Part shown: in pieces, positions 1 to 5,476 of the stretch
Layout of the letters: the number at the start of each line of letters is the position of its first letter
Position numbering within the stretch: the stretch's first letter is position 1
DNA from: Gammaproteobacteria bacterium
GTDB lineage: Bacteria; Pseudomonadota; Gammaproteobacteria; UBA6429; Thiohalophilaceae
Length of the DNA: 5,476 nucleotides
Assembly: GCA_003233255.1 (NCBI GenBank)
Contig: QILH01000218.1
Location: 1 to 5,476, forward strand
Direction of reading: 5' to 3'
Notes under the pieces: generated by a model
Databases searched by the model: none
What the model saw: the letters and a program-made list of their open reading frames with translations, nothing else
What the model was told of the DNA's origin: nothing
Translations under genes and position numbers: made by a program

Positions 1-3
1 GGG

Positions 4-29
4 AAAAGTGCCCTGCGGGTATGTCGCAG
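4..29 (-). terminator. Possible weak terminator after the last gene
   Basis: On the minus strand CTGCG (29-25) and CGCAG (17-13) can pair around a 7-base loop just after the stop codon at 34, followed by GGCAC and then only four T residues. The stem is five base pairs and the T run is short and displaced, so this is a weak candidate. The operon may instead continue beyond the window. Confidence 0.15.
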
Positions 30-33
30 ATTT

Positions 34-1374
34 TTATACCTGGCTCAGACTAATAACTAAACCCGCTGCGAATAGCGACACCACAAACCCAACCCCACCC
101 TGTCGCCAGAAGCGCTCATTATTCGTTGGGCAATCGCATATATTCGGTTGTAGATAATAAAAACCCACCACGGCCACGCCAACGAGGCTGACGCCGACGC
201 TGGCATAGGCGATCGAGCTAAAATTTAATCCAACGATTAACATCCACGGTATAAAAATAATCGCACTGGCCTGCACGGTGCAGCGGGTCCATAAGACGAT
301 GCGGTTCATGTTGGGGAATTGATGATGCAGGCGGGCCAGACCGATCATGCCGAGTTGTGCGGCGAAGCTGACGGTGTAGGGAAAATACAGTTCGTTAATG
401 CCCTGGTCGCGTGCGATGAACAACCAGAACATGCCCGGCAGGGTGAGTGCGATCACGGCCTGGGCATCGTGGATGCGTTCTGTATTTTCTTCGGTCTTGG
501 GCGACAATACGTGGTAACTGATGAACACTAACAGCGCCGGTACGAACCATGTCCAGTCGCCGGCAGCCCAGATTAGATAACCCGCCAAAGCGGCGGCCAT
601 GGTGGCGCTGTCGTTTAAGGTGGTGCGTTTTCGGTATAAAAGAAAAATAACAAACAACGCGAGTATCACGACTAAACGGATCGCTAACTCTGGCACACCC
701 ATGTCCATGTAGACTTTGAGTAATAAAAATCCGCCCAGTGGTATAAATAAATTATCCAGTCCTTTCCAGGCGAGGGCTTCAATGTACATCACCAGGATGG
801 CGATGATCAGGGCAATCAATAAGGTTTCGGTACGGCCTACTTCGGTAAACAATAACAGCGGGATTAAGGTGGCCAGTAAGGCCATGGTGAAAAAGGCGAT
901 CGAGCCTTCGGTGCTTTTCACGCCGTCGCTGGTGGTGTATTTGATCTCGCCATAACGCACTCCGATCAGGGCGGCGACCGCGTCGGCCAGGGTCAGAATC
1001 AGCACCGGGATGATGTACAGGATCAGGTTGCCATCACTTAAAGCAAAGATGATTGCAATCGAGATCGGGAAATAGATCTCACCCAGCGATTCGCGGGCGA
1101 CGCCGTGCACGACGTTGCTGATGGATTCGGTTTTTATAAACTTGACGCCGAGCAGACCGATCACGGCCAATGCCGCCAACACGCTCACCGGCCAGGCGGA
1201 ACTAAACAACCACGGGAAGCTAAGTGTCACCAGCCCCATGCCCATGTGCAATAATTTACGGACTAATTCGGGGTGGGGTTGTTTTGATTTTTGAAACACC
1301 GCTAAGGCGCCGATGAGGGCACCAAGCAGGGCCAGGACGATGAAGATTCCAAGCCATGGGTTCAATGGACTCAA
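34..1374 (-). CDS. Polytopic membrane protein: dolichol/phytol kinase-type domain fused to a degenerate DUF92-like domain
   Basis: A 446-residue, very hydrophobic protein with about a dozen predicted membrane segments by eye. The N-terminal half (1-225) carries the signatures of the SEC59/VTE5 polyprenol kinase and CDP-diglyceride synthetase-like superfamily: ELVRKLLHMGMG (36-47), ESLGEIYFPI (95-104), the acidic LTLADAVAALIGVRYG (127-142), KSTEGSIAFF (153-162) and EALAWKGLDNLFIPLGG (199-215). Such proteins phosphorylate lipid alcohols (phytol, dolichol), often using CTP, or transfer CTP to lipid phosphates. The C-terminal half (248-350) resembles the start of DUF92 proteins, the family of phytyl-phosphate kinase VTE6: RKRTTLNDSATMAAALAGYL, then a Trp-rich helix and DAQAVIAL. 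However, the usual ADTxASE-type acidic motif seems replaced by AAQLGMIGLAR (338-348). The start is TTG, chosen because AGGTGA lies seven bases upstream; it begins two bases after the previous stop, which suggests translational coupling. Natural substrate unknown; a cytidylyltransferase role is an alternative. Confidence 0.87.
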   Translation of the reverse strand: MSPLNPWLGIFIVLALLGALIGALAVFQKSKQPHPELVRKLLHMGMGLVTLSFPWLFSSAWPVSVLAALAVIGLLGVKFIKTESISNVVHGVARESLGEIYFPISIAIIFALSDGNLILYIIPVLILTLADAVAALIGVRYGEIKYTTSDGVKSTEGSIAFFTMALLATLIPLLLFTEVGRTETLLIALIIAILVMYIEALAWKGLDNLFIPLGGFLLLKVYMDMGVPELAIRLVVILALFVIFLLYRKRTTLNDSATMAAALAGYLIWAAGDWTWFVPALLVFISYHVLSPKTEENTERIHDAQAVIALTLPGMFWLFIARDQGINELYFPYTVSFAAQLGMIGLARLHHQFPNMNRIVLWTRCTVQASAIIFIPWMLIVGLNFSSIAYASVGVSLVGVAVVGFYYLQPNICDCPTNNERFWRQGGVGFVVSLFAAGLVISLSQV

Positions 1375-1376
1375 GA

Positions 1377-2474
1377 CTAGATCACCTCTTCGACAATAAA
1401 CTTGCTGTAGAAAAAGGCCTTGTCTTCCAGATGTAGATTGGCCGAAAACGCGGGCAGCGGTTTGAGTCGGTCATGATAGCTTGTTGGGGCCTCGCGGGGC
1501 GCCAGCATGTTCCAGTAGGCCAGCCGTGCGCCGGGGGCACCGGCCTCAATGAGTTTGTCTAAAAGCGTGGTAAAACTGTGTTCGGACATGTACTCAAAGA
1601 TGTCACTGAGATTATAACCGGCGATCGCATTGGCTCCGGCCTCTTCTAAATAGGCCTCGATCGAGGACTGTCGCCATTCGAGACGGTCGAGGTTGTTTCT
1701 GATCGCGTCAAAGTTTTCTTCGCGCAGCGCAAAGGGTAAGGCGTAGGGGTGTTCGCCGGTGAGTATCCATTGCAGGTATGGATTTTCTAATGGGTTGAGT
1801 TCGGTCAGGGCATGTTTGGCCCGCTCTAGAATTCGATCCGATACGCTACCTTCGACGTACTGGAAAAAACTGGGGTCGCGGCCCATGCGCCCCATTACGA
1901 AACGGGAAAAAAACACCTTAAACAGGATGCGCCAGCGCCAATTGTTCCAGACCTTGTTATAAAAGTTTTTACGATAGTCAATATCACCGCCCGAAATTAA
2001 TTGCTCGATGGTTTTCCTGGAATGGATTAACGGGATGATCCTGTTTTTAAATAGAGCAAAGTAGCGTTCGAATTTTCCGGCGCCGCCGATGCCCTGTGCT
2101 ATTTCGGCGCTTTTACTATCCCAGAAGGCCTGTTCGTGTTTTTCTAGAAGCGGTCGGCAGCGTTGGTATAAGTTAGCGCGCTGCTGGCTGGGTCTTGAGC
2201 CGATGAGCTCTAATAGTTCGGGGTGGGTGAGTTCTTTGTAGGCGGCGACTCTCAGCGCCAGACAATTTAGCTGGGTGACATTAAGATCCACCGCGACCAC
2301 GCGTTCGGGGGACTGACTTAAGATTGCCAGCGCGTTATCGCCGGCGGAGGCAATGGATAAATAGATGCCACCTTTATTGGGTTGCAGGGCCTTCACCAGG
2401 ATATCGGCGTCTTCCCAGCATTGGGCGTAGCGGATTAGATCGAATTCGGCGCGTGCTTCTACTTCTGATGACAT
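1377..2474 (-). CDS. DUF3419 family protein, BtaA-like S-adenosylmethionine 3-amino-3-carboxypropyl transferase
   Basis: A 365-residue protein of the DUF3419 family. The characterised member BtaA transfers the 3-amino-3-carboxypropyl group of S-adenosylmethionine to diacylglycerol, the first step of betaine lipid (DGTS) synthesis. Visible signatures are RYAQCWEDADIL near the N-terminus (15-26), a Rossmann-like SAM-binding loop SIASAGDNALAIL (40-52), a following strand and acidic residue in VVAVDLNVTQLNCLALR (59-75), NLSDIFEYMS (288-297), and a C-terminal AGARLAYWNML (314-324). There is no signal peptide or clear membrane span, so it is probably cytosolic or peripheral. The length is close to known BtaA proteins, which are slightly longer. 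The ATG start is supported by an AAGGGGAG ribosome binding site at 2483-2490. It lies between a histidine-swivel phosphotransferase and a lipid-kinase-like membrane protein, which supports a role in lipid metabolism. The acceptor may be diacylglycerol or another lipid. No N-methyltransferase partner (BtaB) is in the window. Family call strong, exact substrate inferred. Confidence 0.9.
   Translation of the reverse strand: MSSEVEARAEFDLIRYAQCWEDADILVKALQPNKGGIYLSIASAGDNALAILSQSPERVVAVDLNVTQLNCLALRVAAYKELTHPELLELIGSRPSQQRANLYQRCRPLLEKHEQAFWDSKSAEIAQGIGGAGKFERYFALFKNRIIPLIHSRKTIEQLISGGDIDYRKNFYNKVWNNWRWRILFKVFFSRFVMGRMGRDPSFFQYVEGSVSDRILERAKHALTELNPLENPYLQWILTGEHPYALPFALREENFDAIRNNLDRLEWRQSSIEAYLEEAGANAIAGYNLSDIFEYMSEHSFTTLLDKLIEAGAPGARLAYWNMLAPREAPTSYHDRLKPLPAFSANLHLEDKAFFYSKFIVEEVI
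1382..1388 (-). promoter_or_regulatory. Ribosome binding site that decides the TTG start of the membrane kinase-like gene
   Basis: GAGGTGA on the minus strand sits inside the last codons (E-E-V-I) of the DUF3419 gene and is seven bases from the TTG at 1374. It is the strongest Shine-Dalgarno match in the window. The next in-frame candidate, another TTG three codons later, is less well spaced. The site overlaps the preceding coding end, as expected for translational coupling. Confidence 0.65.
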
Positions 2475-2482
2475 TTAACGAG

Positions 2483-2490
2483 CTCCCCTT
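2483..2490 (-). promoter_or_regulatory. Ribosome binding site of the DUF3419 gene
   Basis: On the minus strand AAGGGGAG is followed by eight bases and then the ATG at 2474. It is purine-rich and close to the anti-Shine-Dalgarno complement. In-frame stops lie just upstream, so this ATG is well supported as the start. Confidence 0.6.
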
Positions 2491-2524
2491 CTTATTATTG
2501 TCTTCTTTTTATTTAAAAATATAT

Positions 2525-2591
2525 GTCATTCCCGTAGAGAGTAGAGAAGAGAATCTAAATATATATGGATTCCCTTCTCCAGGGAAATGAC
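2525..2591. repeat. Degenerate palindromic repeat of the GTCATTCCC...GGGAATGAC type
   Basis: The ends are imperfect inverted repeats: GTCATTCCC at 2525-2533 faces GGGAAATGAC at 2582-2591 (one extra base). Inside, GAGAATCTAAATATA on the left mirrors TATGGATTCCC on the right around the AT-rich centre near 2560-2566. The right arm also folds on itself, TTCCC (2570-2574) with GGGAA (2582-2586) around a 7-base loop. Palindromes starting GTCATTCCC and containing GGAATCC are scattered between genes in many proteobacterial genomes; the Neisseria dRS3 repeat has a similar ATTCCC/GGGAAT core. This copy looks short and worn. Whether it recurs in this genome cannot be seen from one window. Confidence 0.5.
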
Positions 2592-2609
2592 GAGGTTAAA
2601 AAGATACAC

Positions 2610-2631
2610 CGTCATAAAAACAGGTATGACG
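2610..2631. repeat. Perfect 7-base inverted repeat (small hairpin)
   Basis: CGTCATA at 2610-2616 is the exact reverse complement of TATGACG at 2625-2631, with an 8-base loop. It lies 10 bases beyond the stop codon of the first gene. Read on the minus strand, the stem is followed by GTGTATC and five T residues, so it could be a weak terminator or an RNA-stabilising 3' hairpin, but the stem is short and AT-containing. It shares CGTCAT with the end of the adjacent palindrome, so it may be a fragment of a related element. Confidence 0.3.
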
Positions 2632-2641
2632 ATATACGATT

Positions 2642-5428
2642 TTAATCTATTTCCTGTTCGTAGGTGCCTCGTTTCGTTGGGTCAAAGTTGTTTTCGATTT
2701 TTGTCGTTGATGTGAAATCGTCTTCGTCTGGCCCGTCGAGATCAAAGTCATCTTCGTCGTTCTTATCGTTATCTGATTCTGTATTTATTTTGCGTACGCT
2801 GCCGAGTCGTCCGTCCATTTCAACCCAATCGCCGTCTTTGAGCCAGTCGGTGATGCCATCGAGTGAGACGACGGCGGGGATGCCCATCTCTCTGGCGACA
2901 ATGGCGGAATGCGATAACAGGCTGCCATGCTCAACTAACAAACCCGAACACGCCGGGAATAACATGATCCAGCCTGGGTCGGTGCGTTCGGCCACCAGGA
3001 TCTCGCCCGGATGCAGCTCCACCCCACGTGGATCGCGTACCACTCGAACCTGGCCTCGGACTACGCCGGGACAACAACCAATGCCGTTGATCTCGTCGCC
3101 TTCGACCGGTATCTTTTCACGTTTGGACTGGAAGTCATGCCCATGATAGATAATGCCGCGGGTTTCAAATCGATCAGACGGCTTGACGGTATTTTCATAC
3201 TCACTAAATTCCTGTTTGCGTAACTCGATCAGCGCGGCTAAATTATGCGTGCTGGAGGTGCCTTCGATGTAGCAGACGATCTCGCCAACTTCTAAATAAA
3301 AGATATCGCGCGGTTCTTTTATGATGCCAAGATCGCGCAAACGGAAGCCGACTTCGACAAAGATGTTTCGGATGCGCCCAAATACCCGGGTGCGCTCAAA
3401 GCGCAGATTCTCTCGATCCGATACCCGTTTTCGCGCATTTTTGAGTACCCAGTTAAAGATCGTTTTGCGGATAAAGGCACCAGCAAACAATTCACTCACA
3501 TGATCTTCGGCTAAATGACGTTGCTGACGATTTTTTTGTTGTTTCTCGGGATTGGCCTGCAGGCGTTTCGCCATATGTCCAATCGAACGTAAAACAGGTA
3601 GTGGATTATCGTGCAGAGTCGGGCTTTCCAGCTTTAATTCATCCAGGCAGCGATCACCAAATTTTTTCAGGTAGGCATAATATTCGGCATAGAACTCCTG
3701 ATAGTTAGGCAGGCGTCGATAGATATCCAGCACGCTGCCATCGCATAATAGATCGATTAATTCAGGATAAAGGAAGATCATCTCGGCCATTTTGCGGATG
3801 CGTTGTGCGGGTTCGGCACTAATGATGTCGCCCTCGCCAACCAGTAAATCATTTTGCAGGGTGCCATCGGTGTCTTCACACCATTTTTCGGTCAGCTTTC
3901 TTAACACGCCATAAAAGATCATCGCAAAAAAATCATTGATCAGCGGCGCATCCCAGCGTTTTAACAACTGACGCTCCAGAGCATGGTAATATTCGATTAA
4001 CTCATCGGCACGCTGGTGCTGAATGGATATGTCCGGGGTGGCTAAGGCCTTGTTTAAACGCTTGTAGAATTTTTTGATCTTGCCGGGGATTAAAAAATGA
4101 TTGAGCACTAAACCAGATAGCGTCGAAGACAGGCGTATACCATCGCGAATCCGATCCCACTTTGAAGTCGGTTTAACAATTTTGTTGATCACTTCCTCGG
4201 GCATGGTTTCCTTCACACCCATCATCTGTTCCATAAATTTACGGTTCATCTGAAAACCGGGTAACAGCGCCAGCACCTGATACCAGCTGATCAGGTTGTA
4301 ATAAACCTGACCGCGAATCAGGCCCAGCATGCGCGCAAACAGATCGTCATTCTCGGCAATGAGCTTTTTTGGCACACGCATCATGTGACAAAATTCCCGA
4401 TACACCGAGGTATAGGCACGACTGGCAAATGAAAACGTTAAGGGCGTGGTGACGCCACGATAACTCTCGGCGATGTTGCTGTTGTCCCAGATGATCAGGT
4501 TGGCATCGGGGTCGACCATCTGTTGAATCGAGGTAATGGGGCGTGACTGTAAAAGATAAATCCTGTTTTTAAATCTTGCCCATTCGATATCCTGCGGGCA
4601 ATTAAAATGTTTCTCACTGCGCCGCGCAATGCGAGCGATCTCTTTGACTTCCTCATCACTTAATACTGACTGGTTGGCCCGTTCTTCATCCAGCTCGACC
4701 AACTTAACGCCTTCAACACCGCTCGGATCCATGACATGCGCCTGGCGTTTATTGGCAATCTCGCATTGGGTAATTTCTTCGAGACGATTTACATAATAGG
4801 TATCGGCATCAACATCCCCCGACACTAACGCACTGCCTAATCCATAGACCGCACCGACCACCGACGTAGCACGTCGACCTGAAACCGGATCGGCACTGAA
4901 TGCGACTCCGGCGGCCTCGGCATTGATCATCTTTTGCACTAACGCCGCAGGTGGTGGCGGAGGCAGGCTCAGATTATTTTCCCTGCGATAAGTATATATT
5001 CTTTCGGAAAAACCCGACCGCCAGACCTGTATTATCCTTGTGGCTAGCTGTTGTTTATCAACAAACAATACGCTTTCTAATTGGCCAGCAAAGGAGTGCT
5101 CAGCGCCGTCCTCATCACTCGCCGATGAACGCACAGCAACTAATTCATCATTTGGGCATAAGTCTGATATGGCGTTATGCAGTACGGTCATGACTTTAGG
5201 CTTGATAGTGAGCTGGGTTAATGAACCTTGCAGGCTTTCATAACTTAGCGTGGAACTGGATTCTAGCCACATTGACTTAAATTCATCCGTCAGGCTTTCG
5301 TAAAATTCCTCGGGTGTGATCACAAACCACTCGGGAATATTAAAATTGGCCAACTCTAAATTTGCCAGGGCACGCGCCTTACCGCCAATATTTAGATCGT
5401 CAGTAATATCATTAGAAAAATAAATCAT
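2642..5428 (-). CDS. PEP synthase/rifampin phosphotransferase-like enzyme with ATP-binding and phospho-histidine swivel domains
   Basis: A 928-residue soluble enzyme expected to split ATP and carry phosphate on a histidine to an unknown substrate. Residues 1-300 form the PPDK_N-type ATP-binding domain: GGKARAL at 15-21, VAVRSSASDEDG at 97-108 followed by SFAGQLES (112-119), AGVAFSADPVSG at 173-184, YGLGSALVSG at 195-204, and PQDIEWA (278-284) with LQSRPIT (293-299), which gives the expected E282, Q294 and R296. A linker with NSNIAESYRGVTTPLTFSF (316-334) leads into a long helical middle domain containing NDLLVGEGD (526-534) and RENLRFERTR (672-681), as in rifampin phosphotransferase-like proteins. 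Residues 786-881 are the swivel domain, with catalytic His840 in GSLLSHSAIVARE. The C-terminal PEP/pyruvate barrel of true PEP synthase is absent, so the order matches rifampin phosphotransferase (about 870 residues). An acidic tail (883-928) is extra. It is the first gene of the module. The start is ATG with TGAAG eight bases upstream. Family assignment is strong; the substrate is unknown, and rifampin is only one possibility. Confidence 0.9.
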   Translation of the reverse strand: MIYFSNDITDDLNIGGKARALANLELANFNIPEWFVITPEEFYESLTDEFKSMWLESSSTLSYESLQGSLTQLTIKPKVMTVLHNAISDLCPNDELVAVRSSASDEDGAEHSFAGQLESVLFVDKQQLATRIIQVWRSGFSERIYTYRRENNLSLPPPPPAALVQKMINAEAAGVAFSADPVSGRRATSVVGAVYGLGSALVSGDVDADTYYVNRLEEITQCEIANKRQAHVMDPSGVEGVKLVELDEERANQSVLSDEEVKEIARIARRSEKHFNCPQDIEWARFKNRIYLLQSRPITSIQQMVDPDANLIIWDNSNIAESYRGVTTPLTFSFASRAYTSVYREFCHMMRVPKKLIAENDDLFARMLGLIRGQVYYNLISWYQVLALLPGFQMNRKFMEQMMGVKETMPEEVINKIVKPTSKWDRIRDGIRLSSTLSGLVLNHFLIPGKIKKFYKRLNKALATPDISIQHQRADELIEYYHALERQLLKRWDAPLINDFFAMIFYGVLRKLTEKWCEDTDGTLQNDLLVGEGDIISAEPAQRIRKMAEMIFLYPELIDLLCDGSVLDIYRRLPNYQEFYAEYYAYLKKFGDRCLDELKLESPTLHDNPLPVLRSIGHMAKRLQANPEKQQKNRQQRHLAEDHVSELFAGAFIRKTIFNWVLKNARKRVSDRENLRFERTRVFGRIRNIFVEVGFRLRDLGIIKEPRDIFYLEVGEIVCYIEGTSSTHNLAALIELRKQEFSEYENTVKPSDRFETRGIIYHGHDFQSKREKIPVEGDEINGIGCCPGVVRGQVRVVRDPRGVELHPGEILVAERTDPGWIMLFPACSGLLVEHGSLLSHSAIVAREMGIPAVVSLDGITDWLKDGDWVEMDGRLGSVRKINTESDNDKNDEDDFDLDGPDEDDFTSTTKIENNFDPTKRGTYEQEID

Positions 5429-5433
5429 GTTTG

Positions 5434-5476
5434 TTACTTCATGGCTTCTTTATATCAATTTAAAATAGAATAAACC
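5434..5476 (-). promoter_or_regulatory. AT-rich leader upstream of the first gene, possible promoter
   Basis: The 48 bases upstream of the first start codon are AT-rich on the minus strand and contain TATAAA (plus-strand 5449-5454), which could serve as a -10 box. A matching -35 box would fall at the very edge of the window and cannot be judged. A two-codon frame ATG-AAG-TAA lies at 5442-5434, preceded by AAAGAAG. The region is cut by the window end, so this call is tentative. Confidence 0.2.

Larger units (their letters stand above)
2475..2641 (-). other. 167-base AT-rich spacer between the first and second genes
   Basis: The only sizeable non-coding stretch. It holds a decayed palindromic repeat (2525-2591), a small perfect hairpin (2610-2631), an AT-rich stretch (about 2491-2524) and the ribosome binding site of the DUF3419 gene. 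I see no gene in it. The AT-rich part could contain a secondary promoter (for example AATAAT close to the ribosome binding site), but no convincing pair of -35 and -10 boxes is visible. No strong terminator is evident, so read-through from the first gene into the second is plausible. Confidence 0.5.

Noticed and set aside
319..955. Plus-strand open frames opposite the membrane protein gene
   Set aside because: Short, with no known motifs, and antisense to a gene with clear family signatures.
2324..2590. Plus-strand open frame running from the DUF3419 gene start into the spacer
   Set aside because: Antisense to the SAM-binding region and then through the palindromic repeat; basic, arginine-rich composition with no domain, typical of a shadow frame.
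2525..2631. CRISPR repeat or mobile element with a transposase
   Set aside because: There is only one palindromic element with no regular spacers, and no transposase-like coding sequence is anywhere in the window.
2664..3146. Plus-strand open frame of 160 codons rich in serine
   Set aside because: It lies fully antisense to the swivel domain and acidic tail of the phosphotransferase. Its serine-rich start is just the complement of the Asp/Glu-rich tail, and it shows no recognisable domain.
4951..5243. Two overlapping plus-strand frames opposite the ATP-binding domain
   Set aside because: Both are antisense to the conserved ATP-binding motifs of the phosphotransferase and overlap each other in different frames.
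2642..5428. Calling the first gene ppsA (PEP synthase)
   Set aside because: The C-terminal PEP/pyruvate-binding barrel is missing and the swivel domain is at the C-terminus, so a central-metabolism PEP synthase role is not supported.

Overview
The window holds three genes, all on the minus strand and so transcribed from right to left. They look like one compact operon or gene module. Base composition looks roughly balanced by eye. The protein families, the AGGTGA-type ribosome binding site and a dispersed GTCATTCCC-type palindrome fit a Gram-negative proteobacterium. A gammaproteobacterium is my best guess, but this is inference because no marker gene is present. I see no rRNA, tRNA, CRISPR array, transposase or phage gene.

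Layout in transcription order. (1) 5428-2642 encodes a 928-residue phosphotransferase of the PEP synthase / rifampin phosphotransferase superfamily. It has an N-terminal ATP-grasp-like domain, a long middle domain, a swivelling phospho-histidine domain and an unusual acidic tail, but no PEP/pyruvate-binding barrel. (2) A 167-base spacer at 2641-2475 carries a decayed palindromic repeat, a small perfect hairpin and the ribosome binding site of the next gene. (3) 2474-1377 encodes a 365-residue DUF3419 protein related to BtaA, the enzyme that moves the 3-amino-3-carboxypropyl group of S-adenosylmethionine onto diacylglycerol. (4) 1374-34 encodes a polytopic membrane protein. Its N-terminal half is a dolichol/phytol kinase-type (SEC59/VTE5-like) domain. 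Its C-terminal half resembles a degenerate DUF92 (VTE6-like) domain. It starts with TTG two bases after the previous stop codon.

Working idea (inference): the three enzymes act on one lipid or isoprenoid pathway. The membrane kinase-like protein would phosphorylate or activate a lipid alcohol. The DUF3419 enzyme would add an aminocarboxypropyl (homoserine-like) group. The histidine-swivel phosphotransferase would use ATP to phosphorylate an unknown substrate. No BtaB-like N-methyltransferase is visible, so the product may not be the classical betaine lipid DGTS. The window ends 33 bases after the last stop codon and 48 bases before the first start codon, so further members could lie outside on either side.
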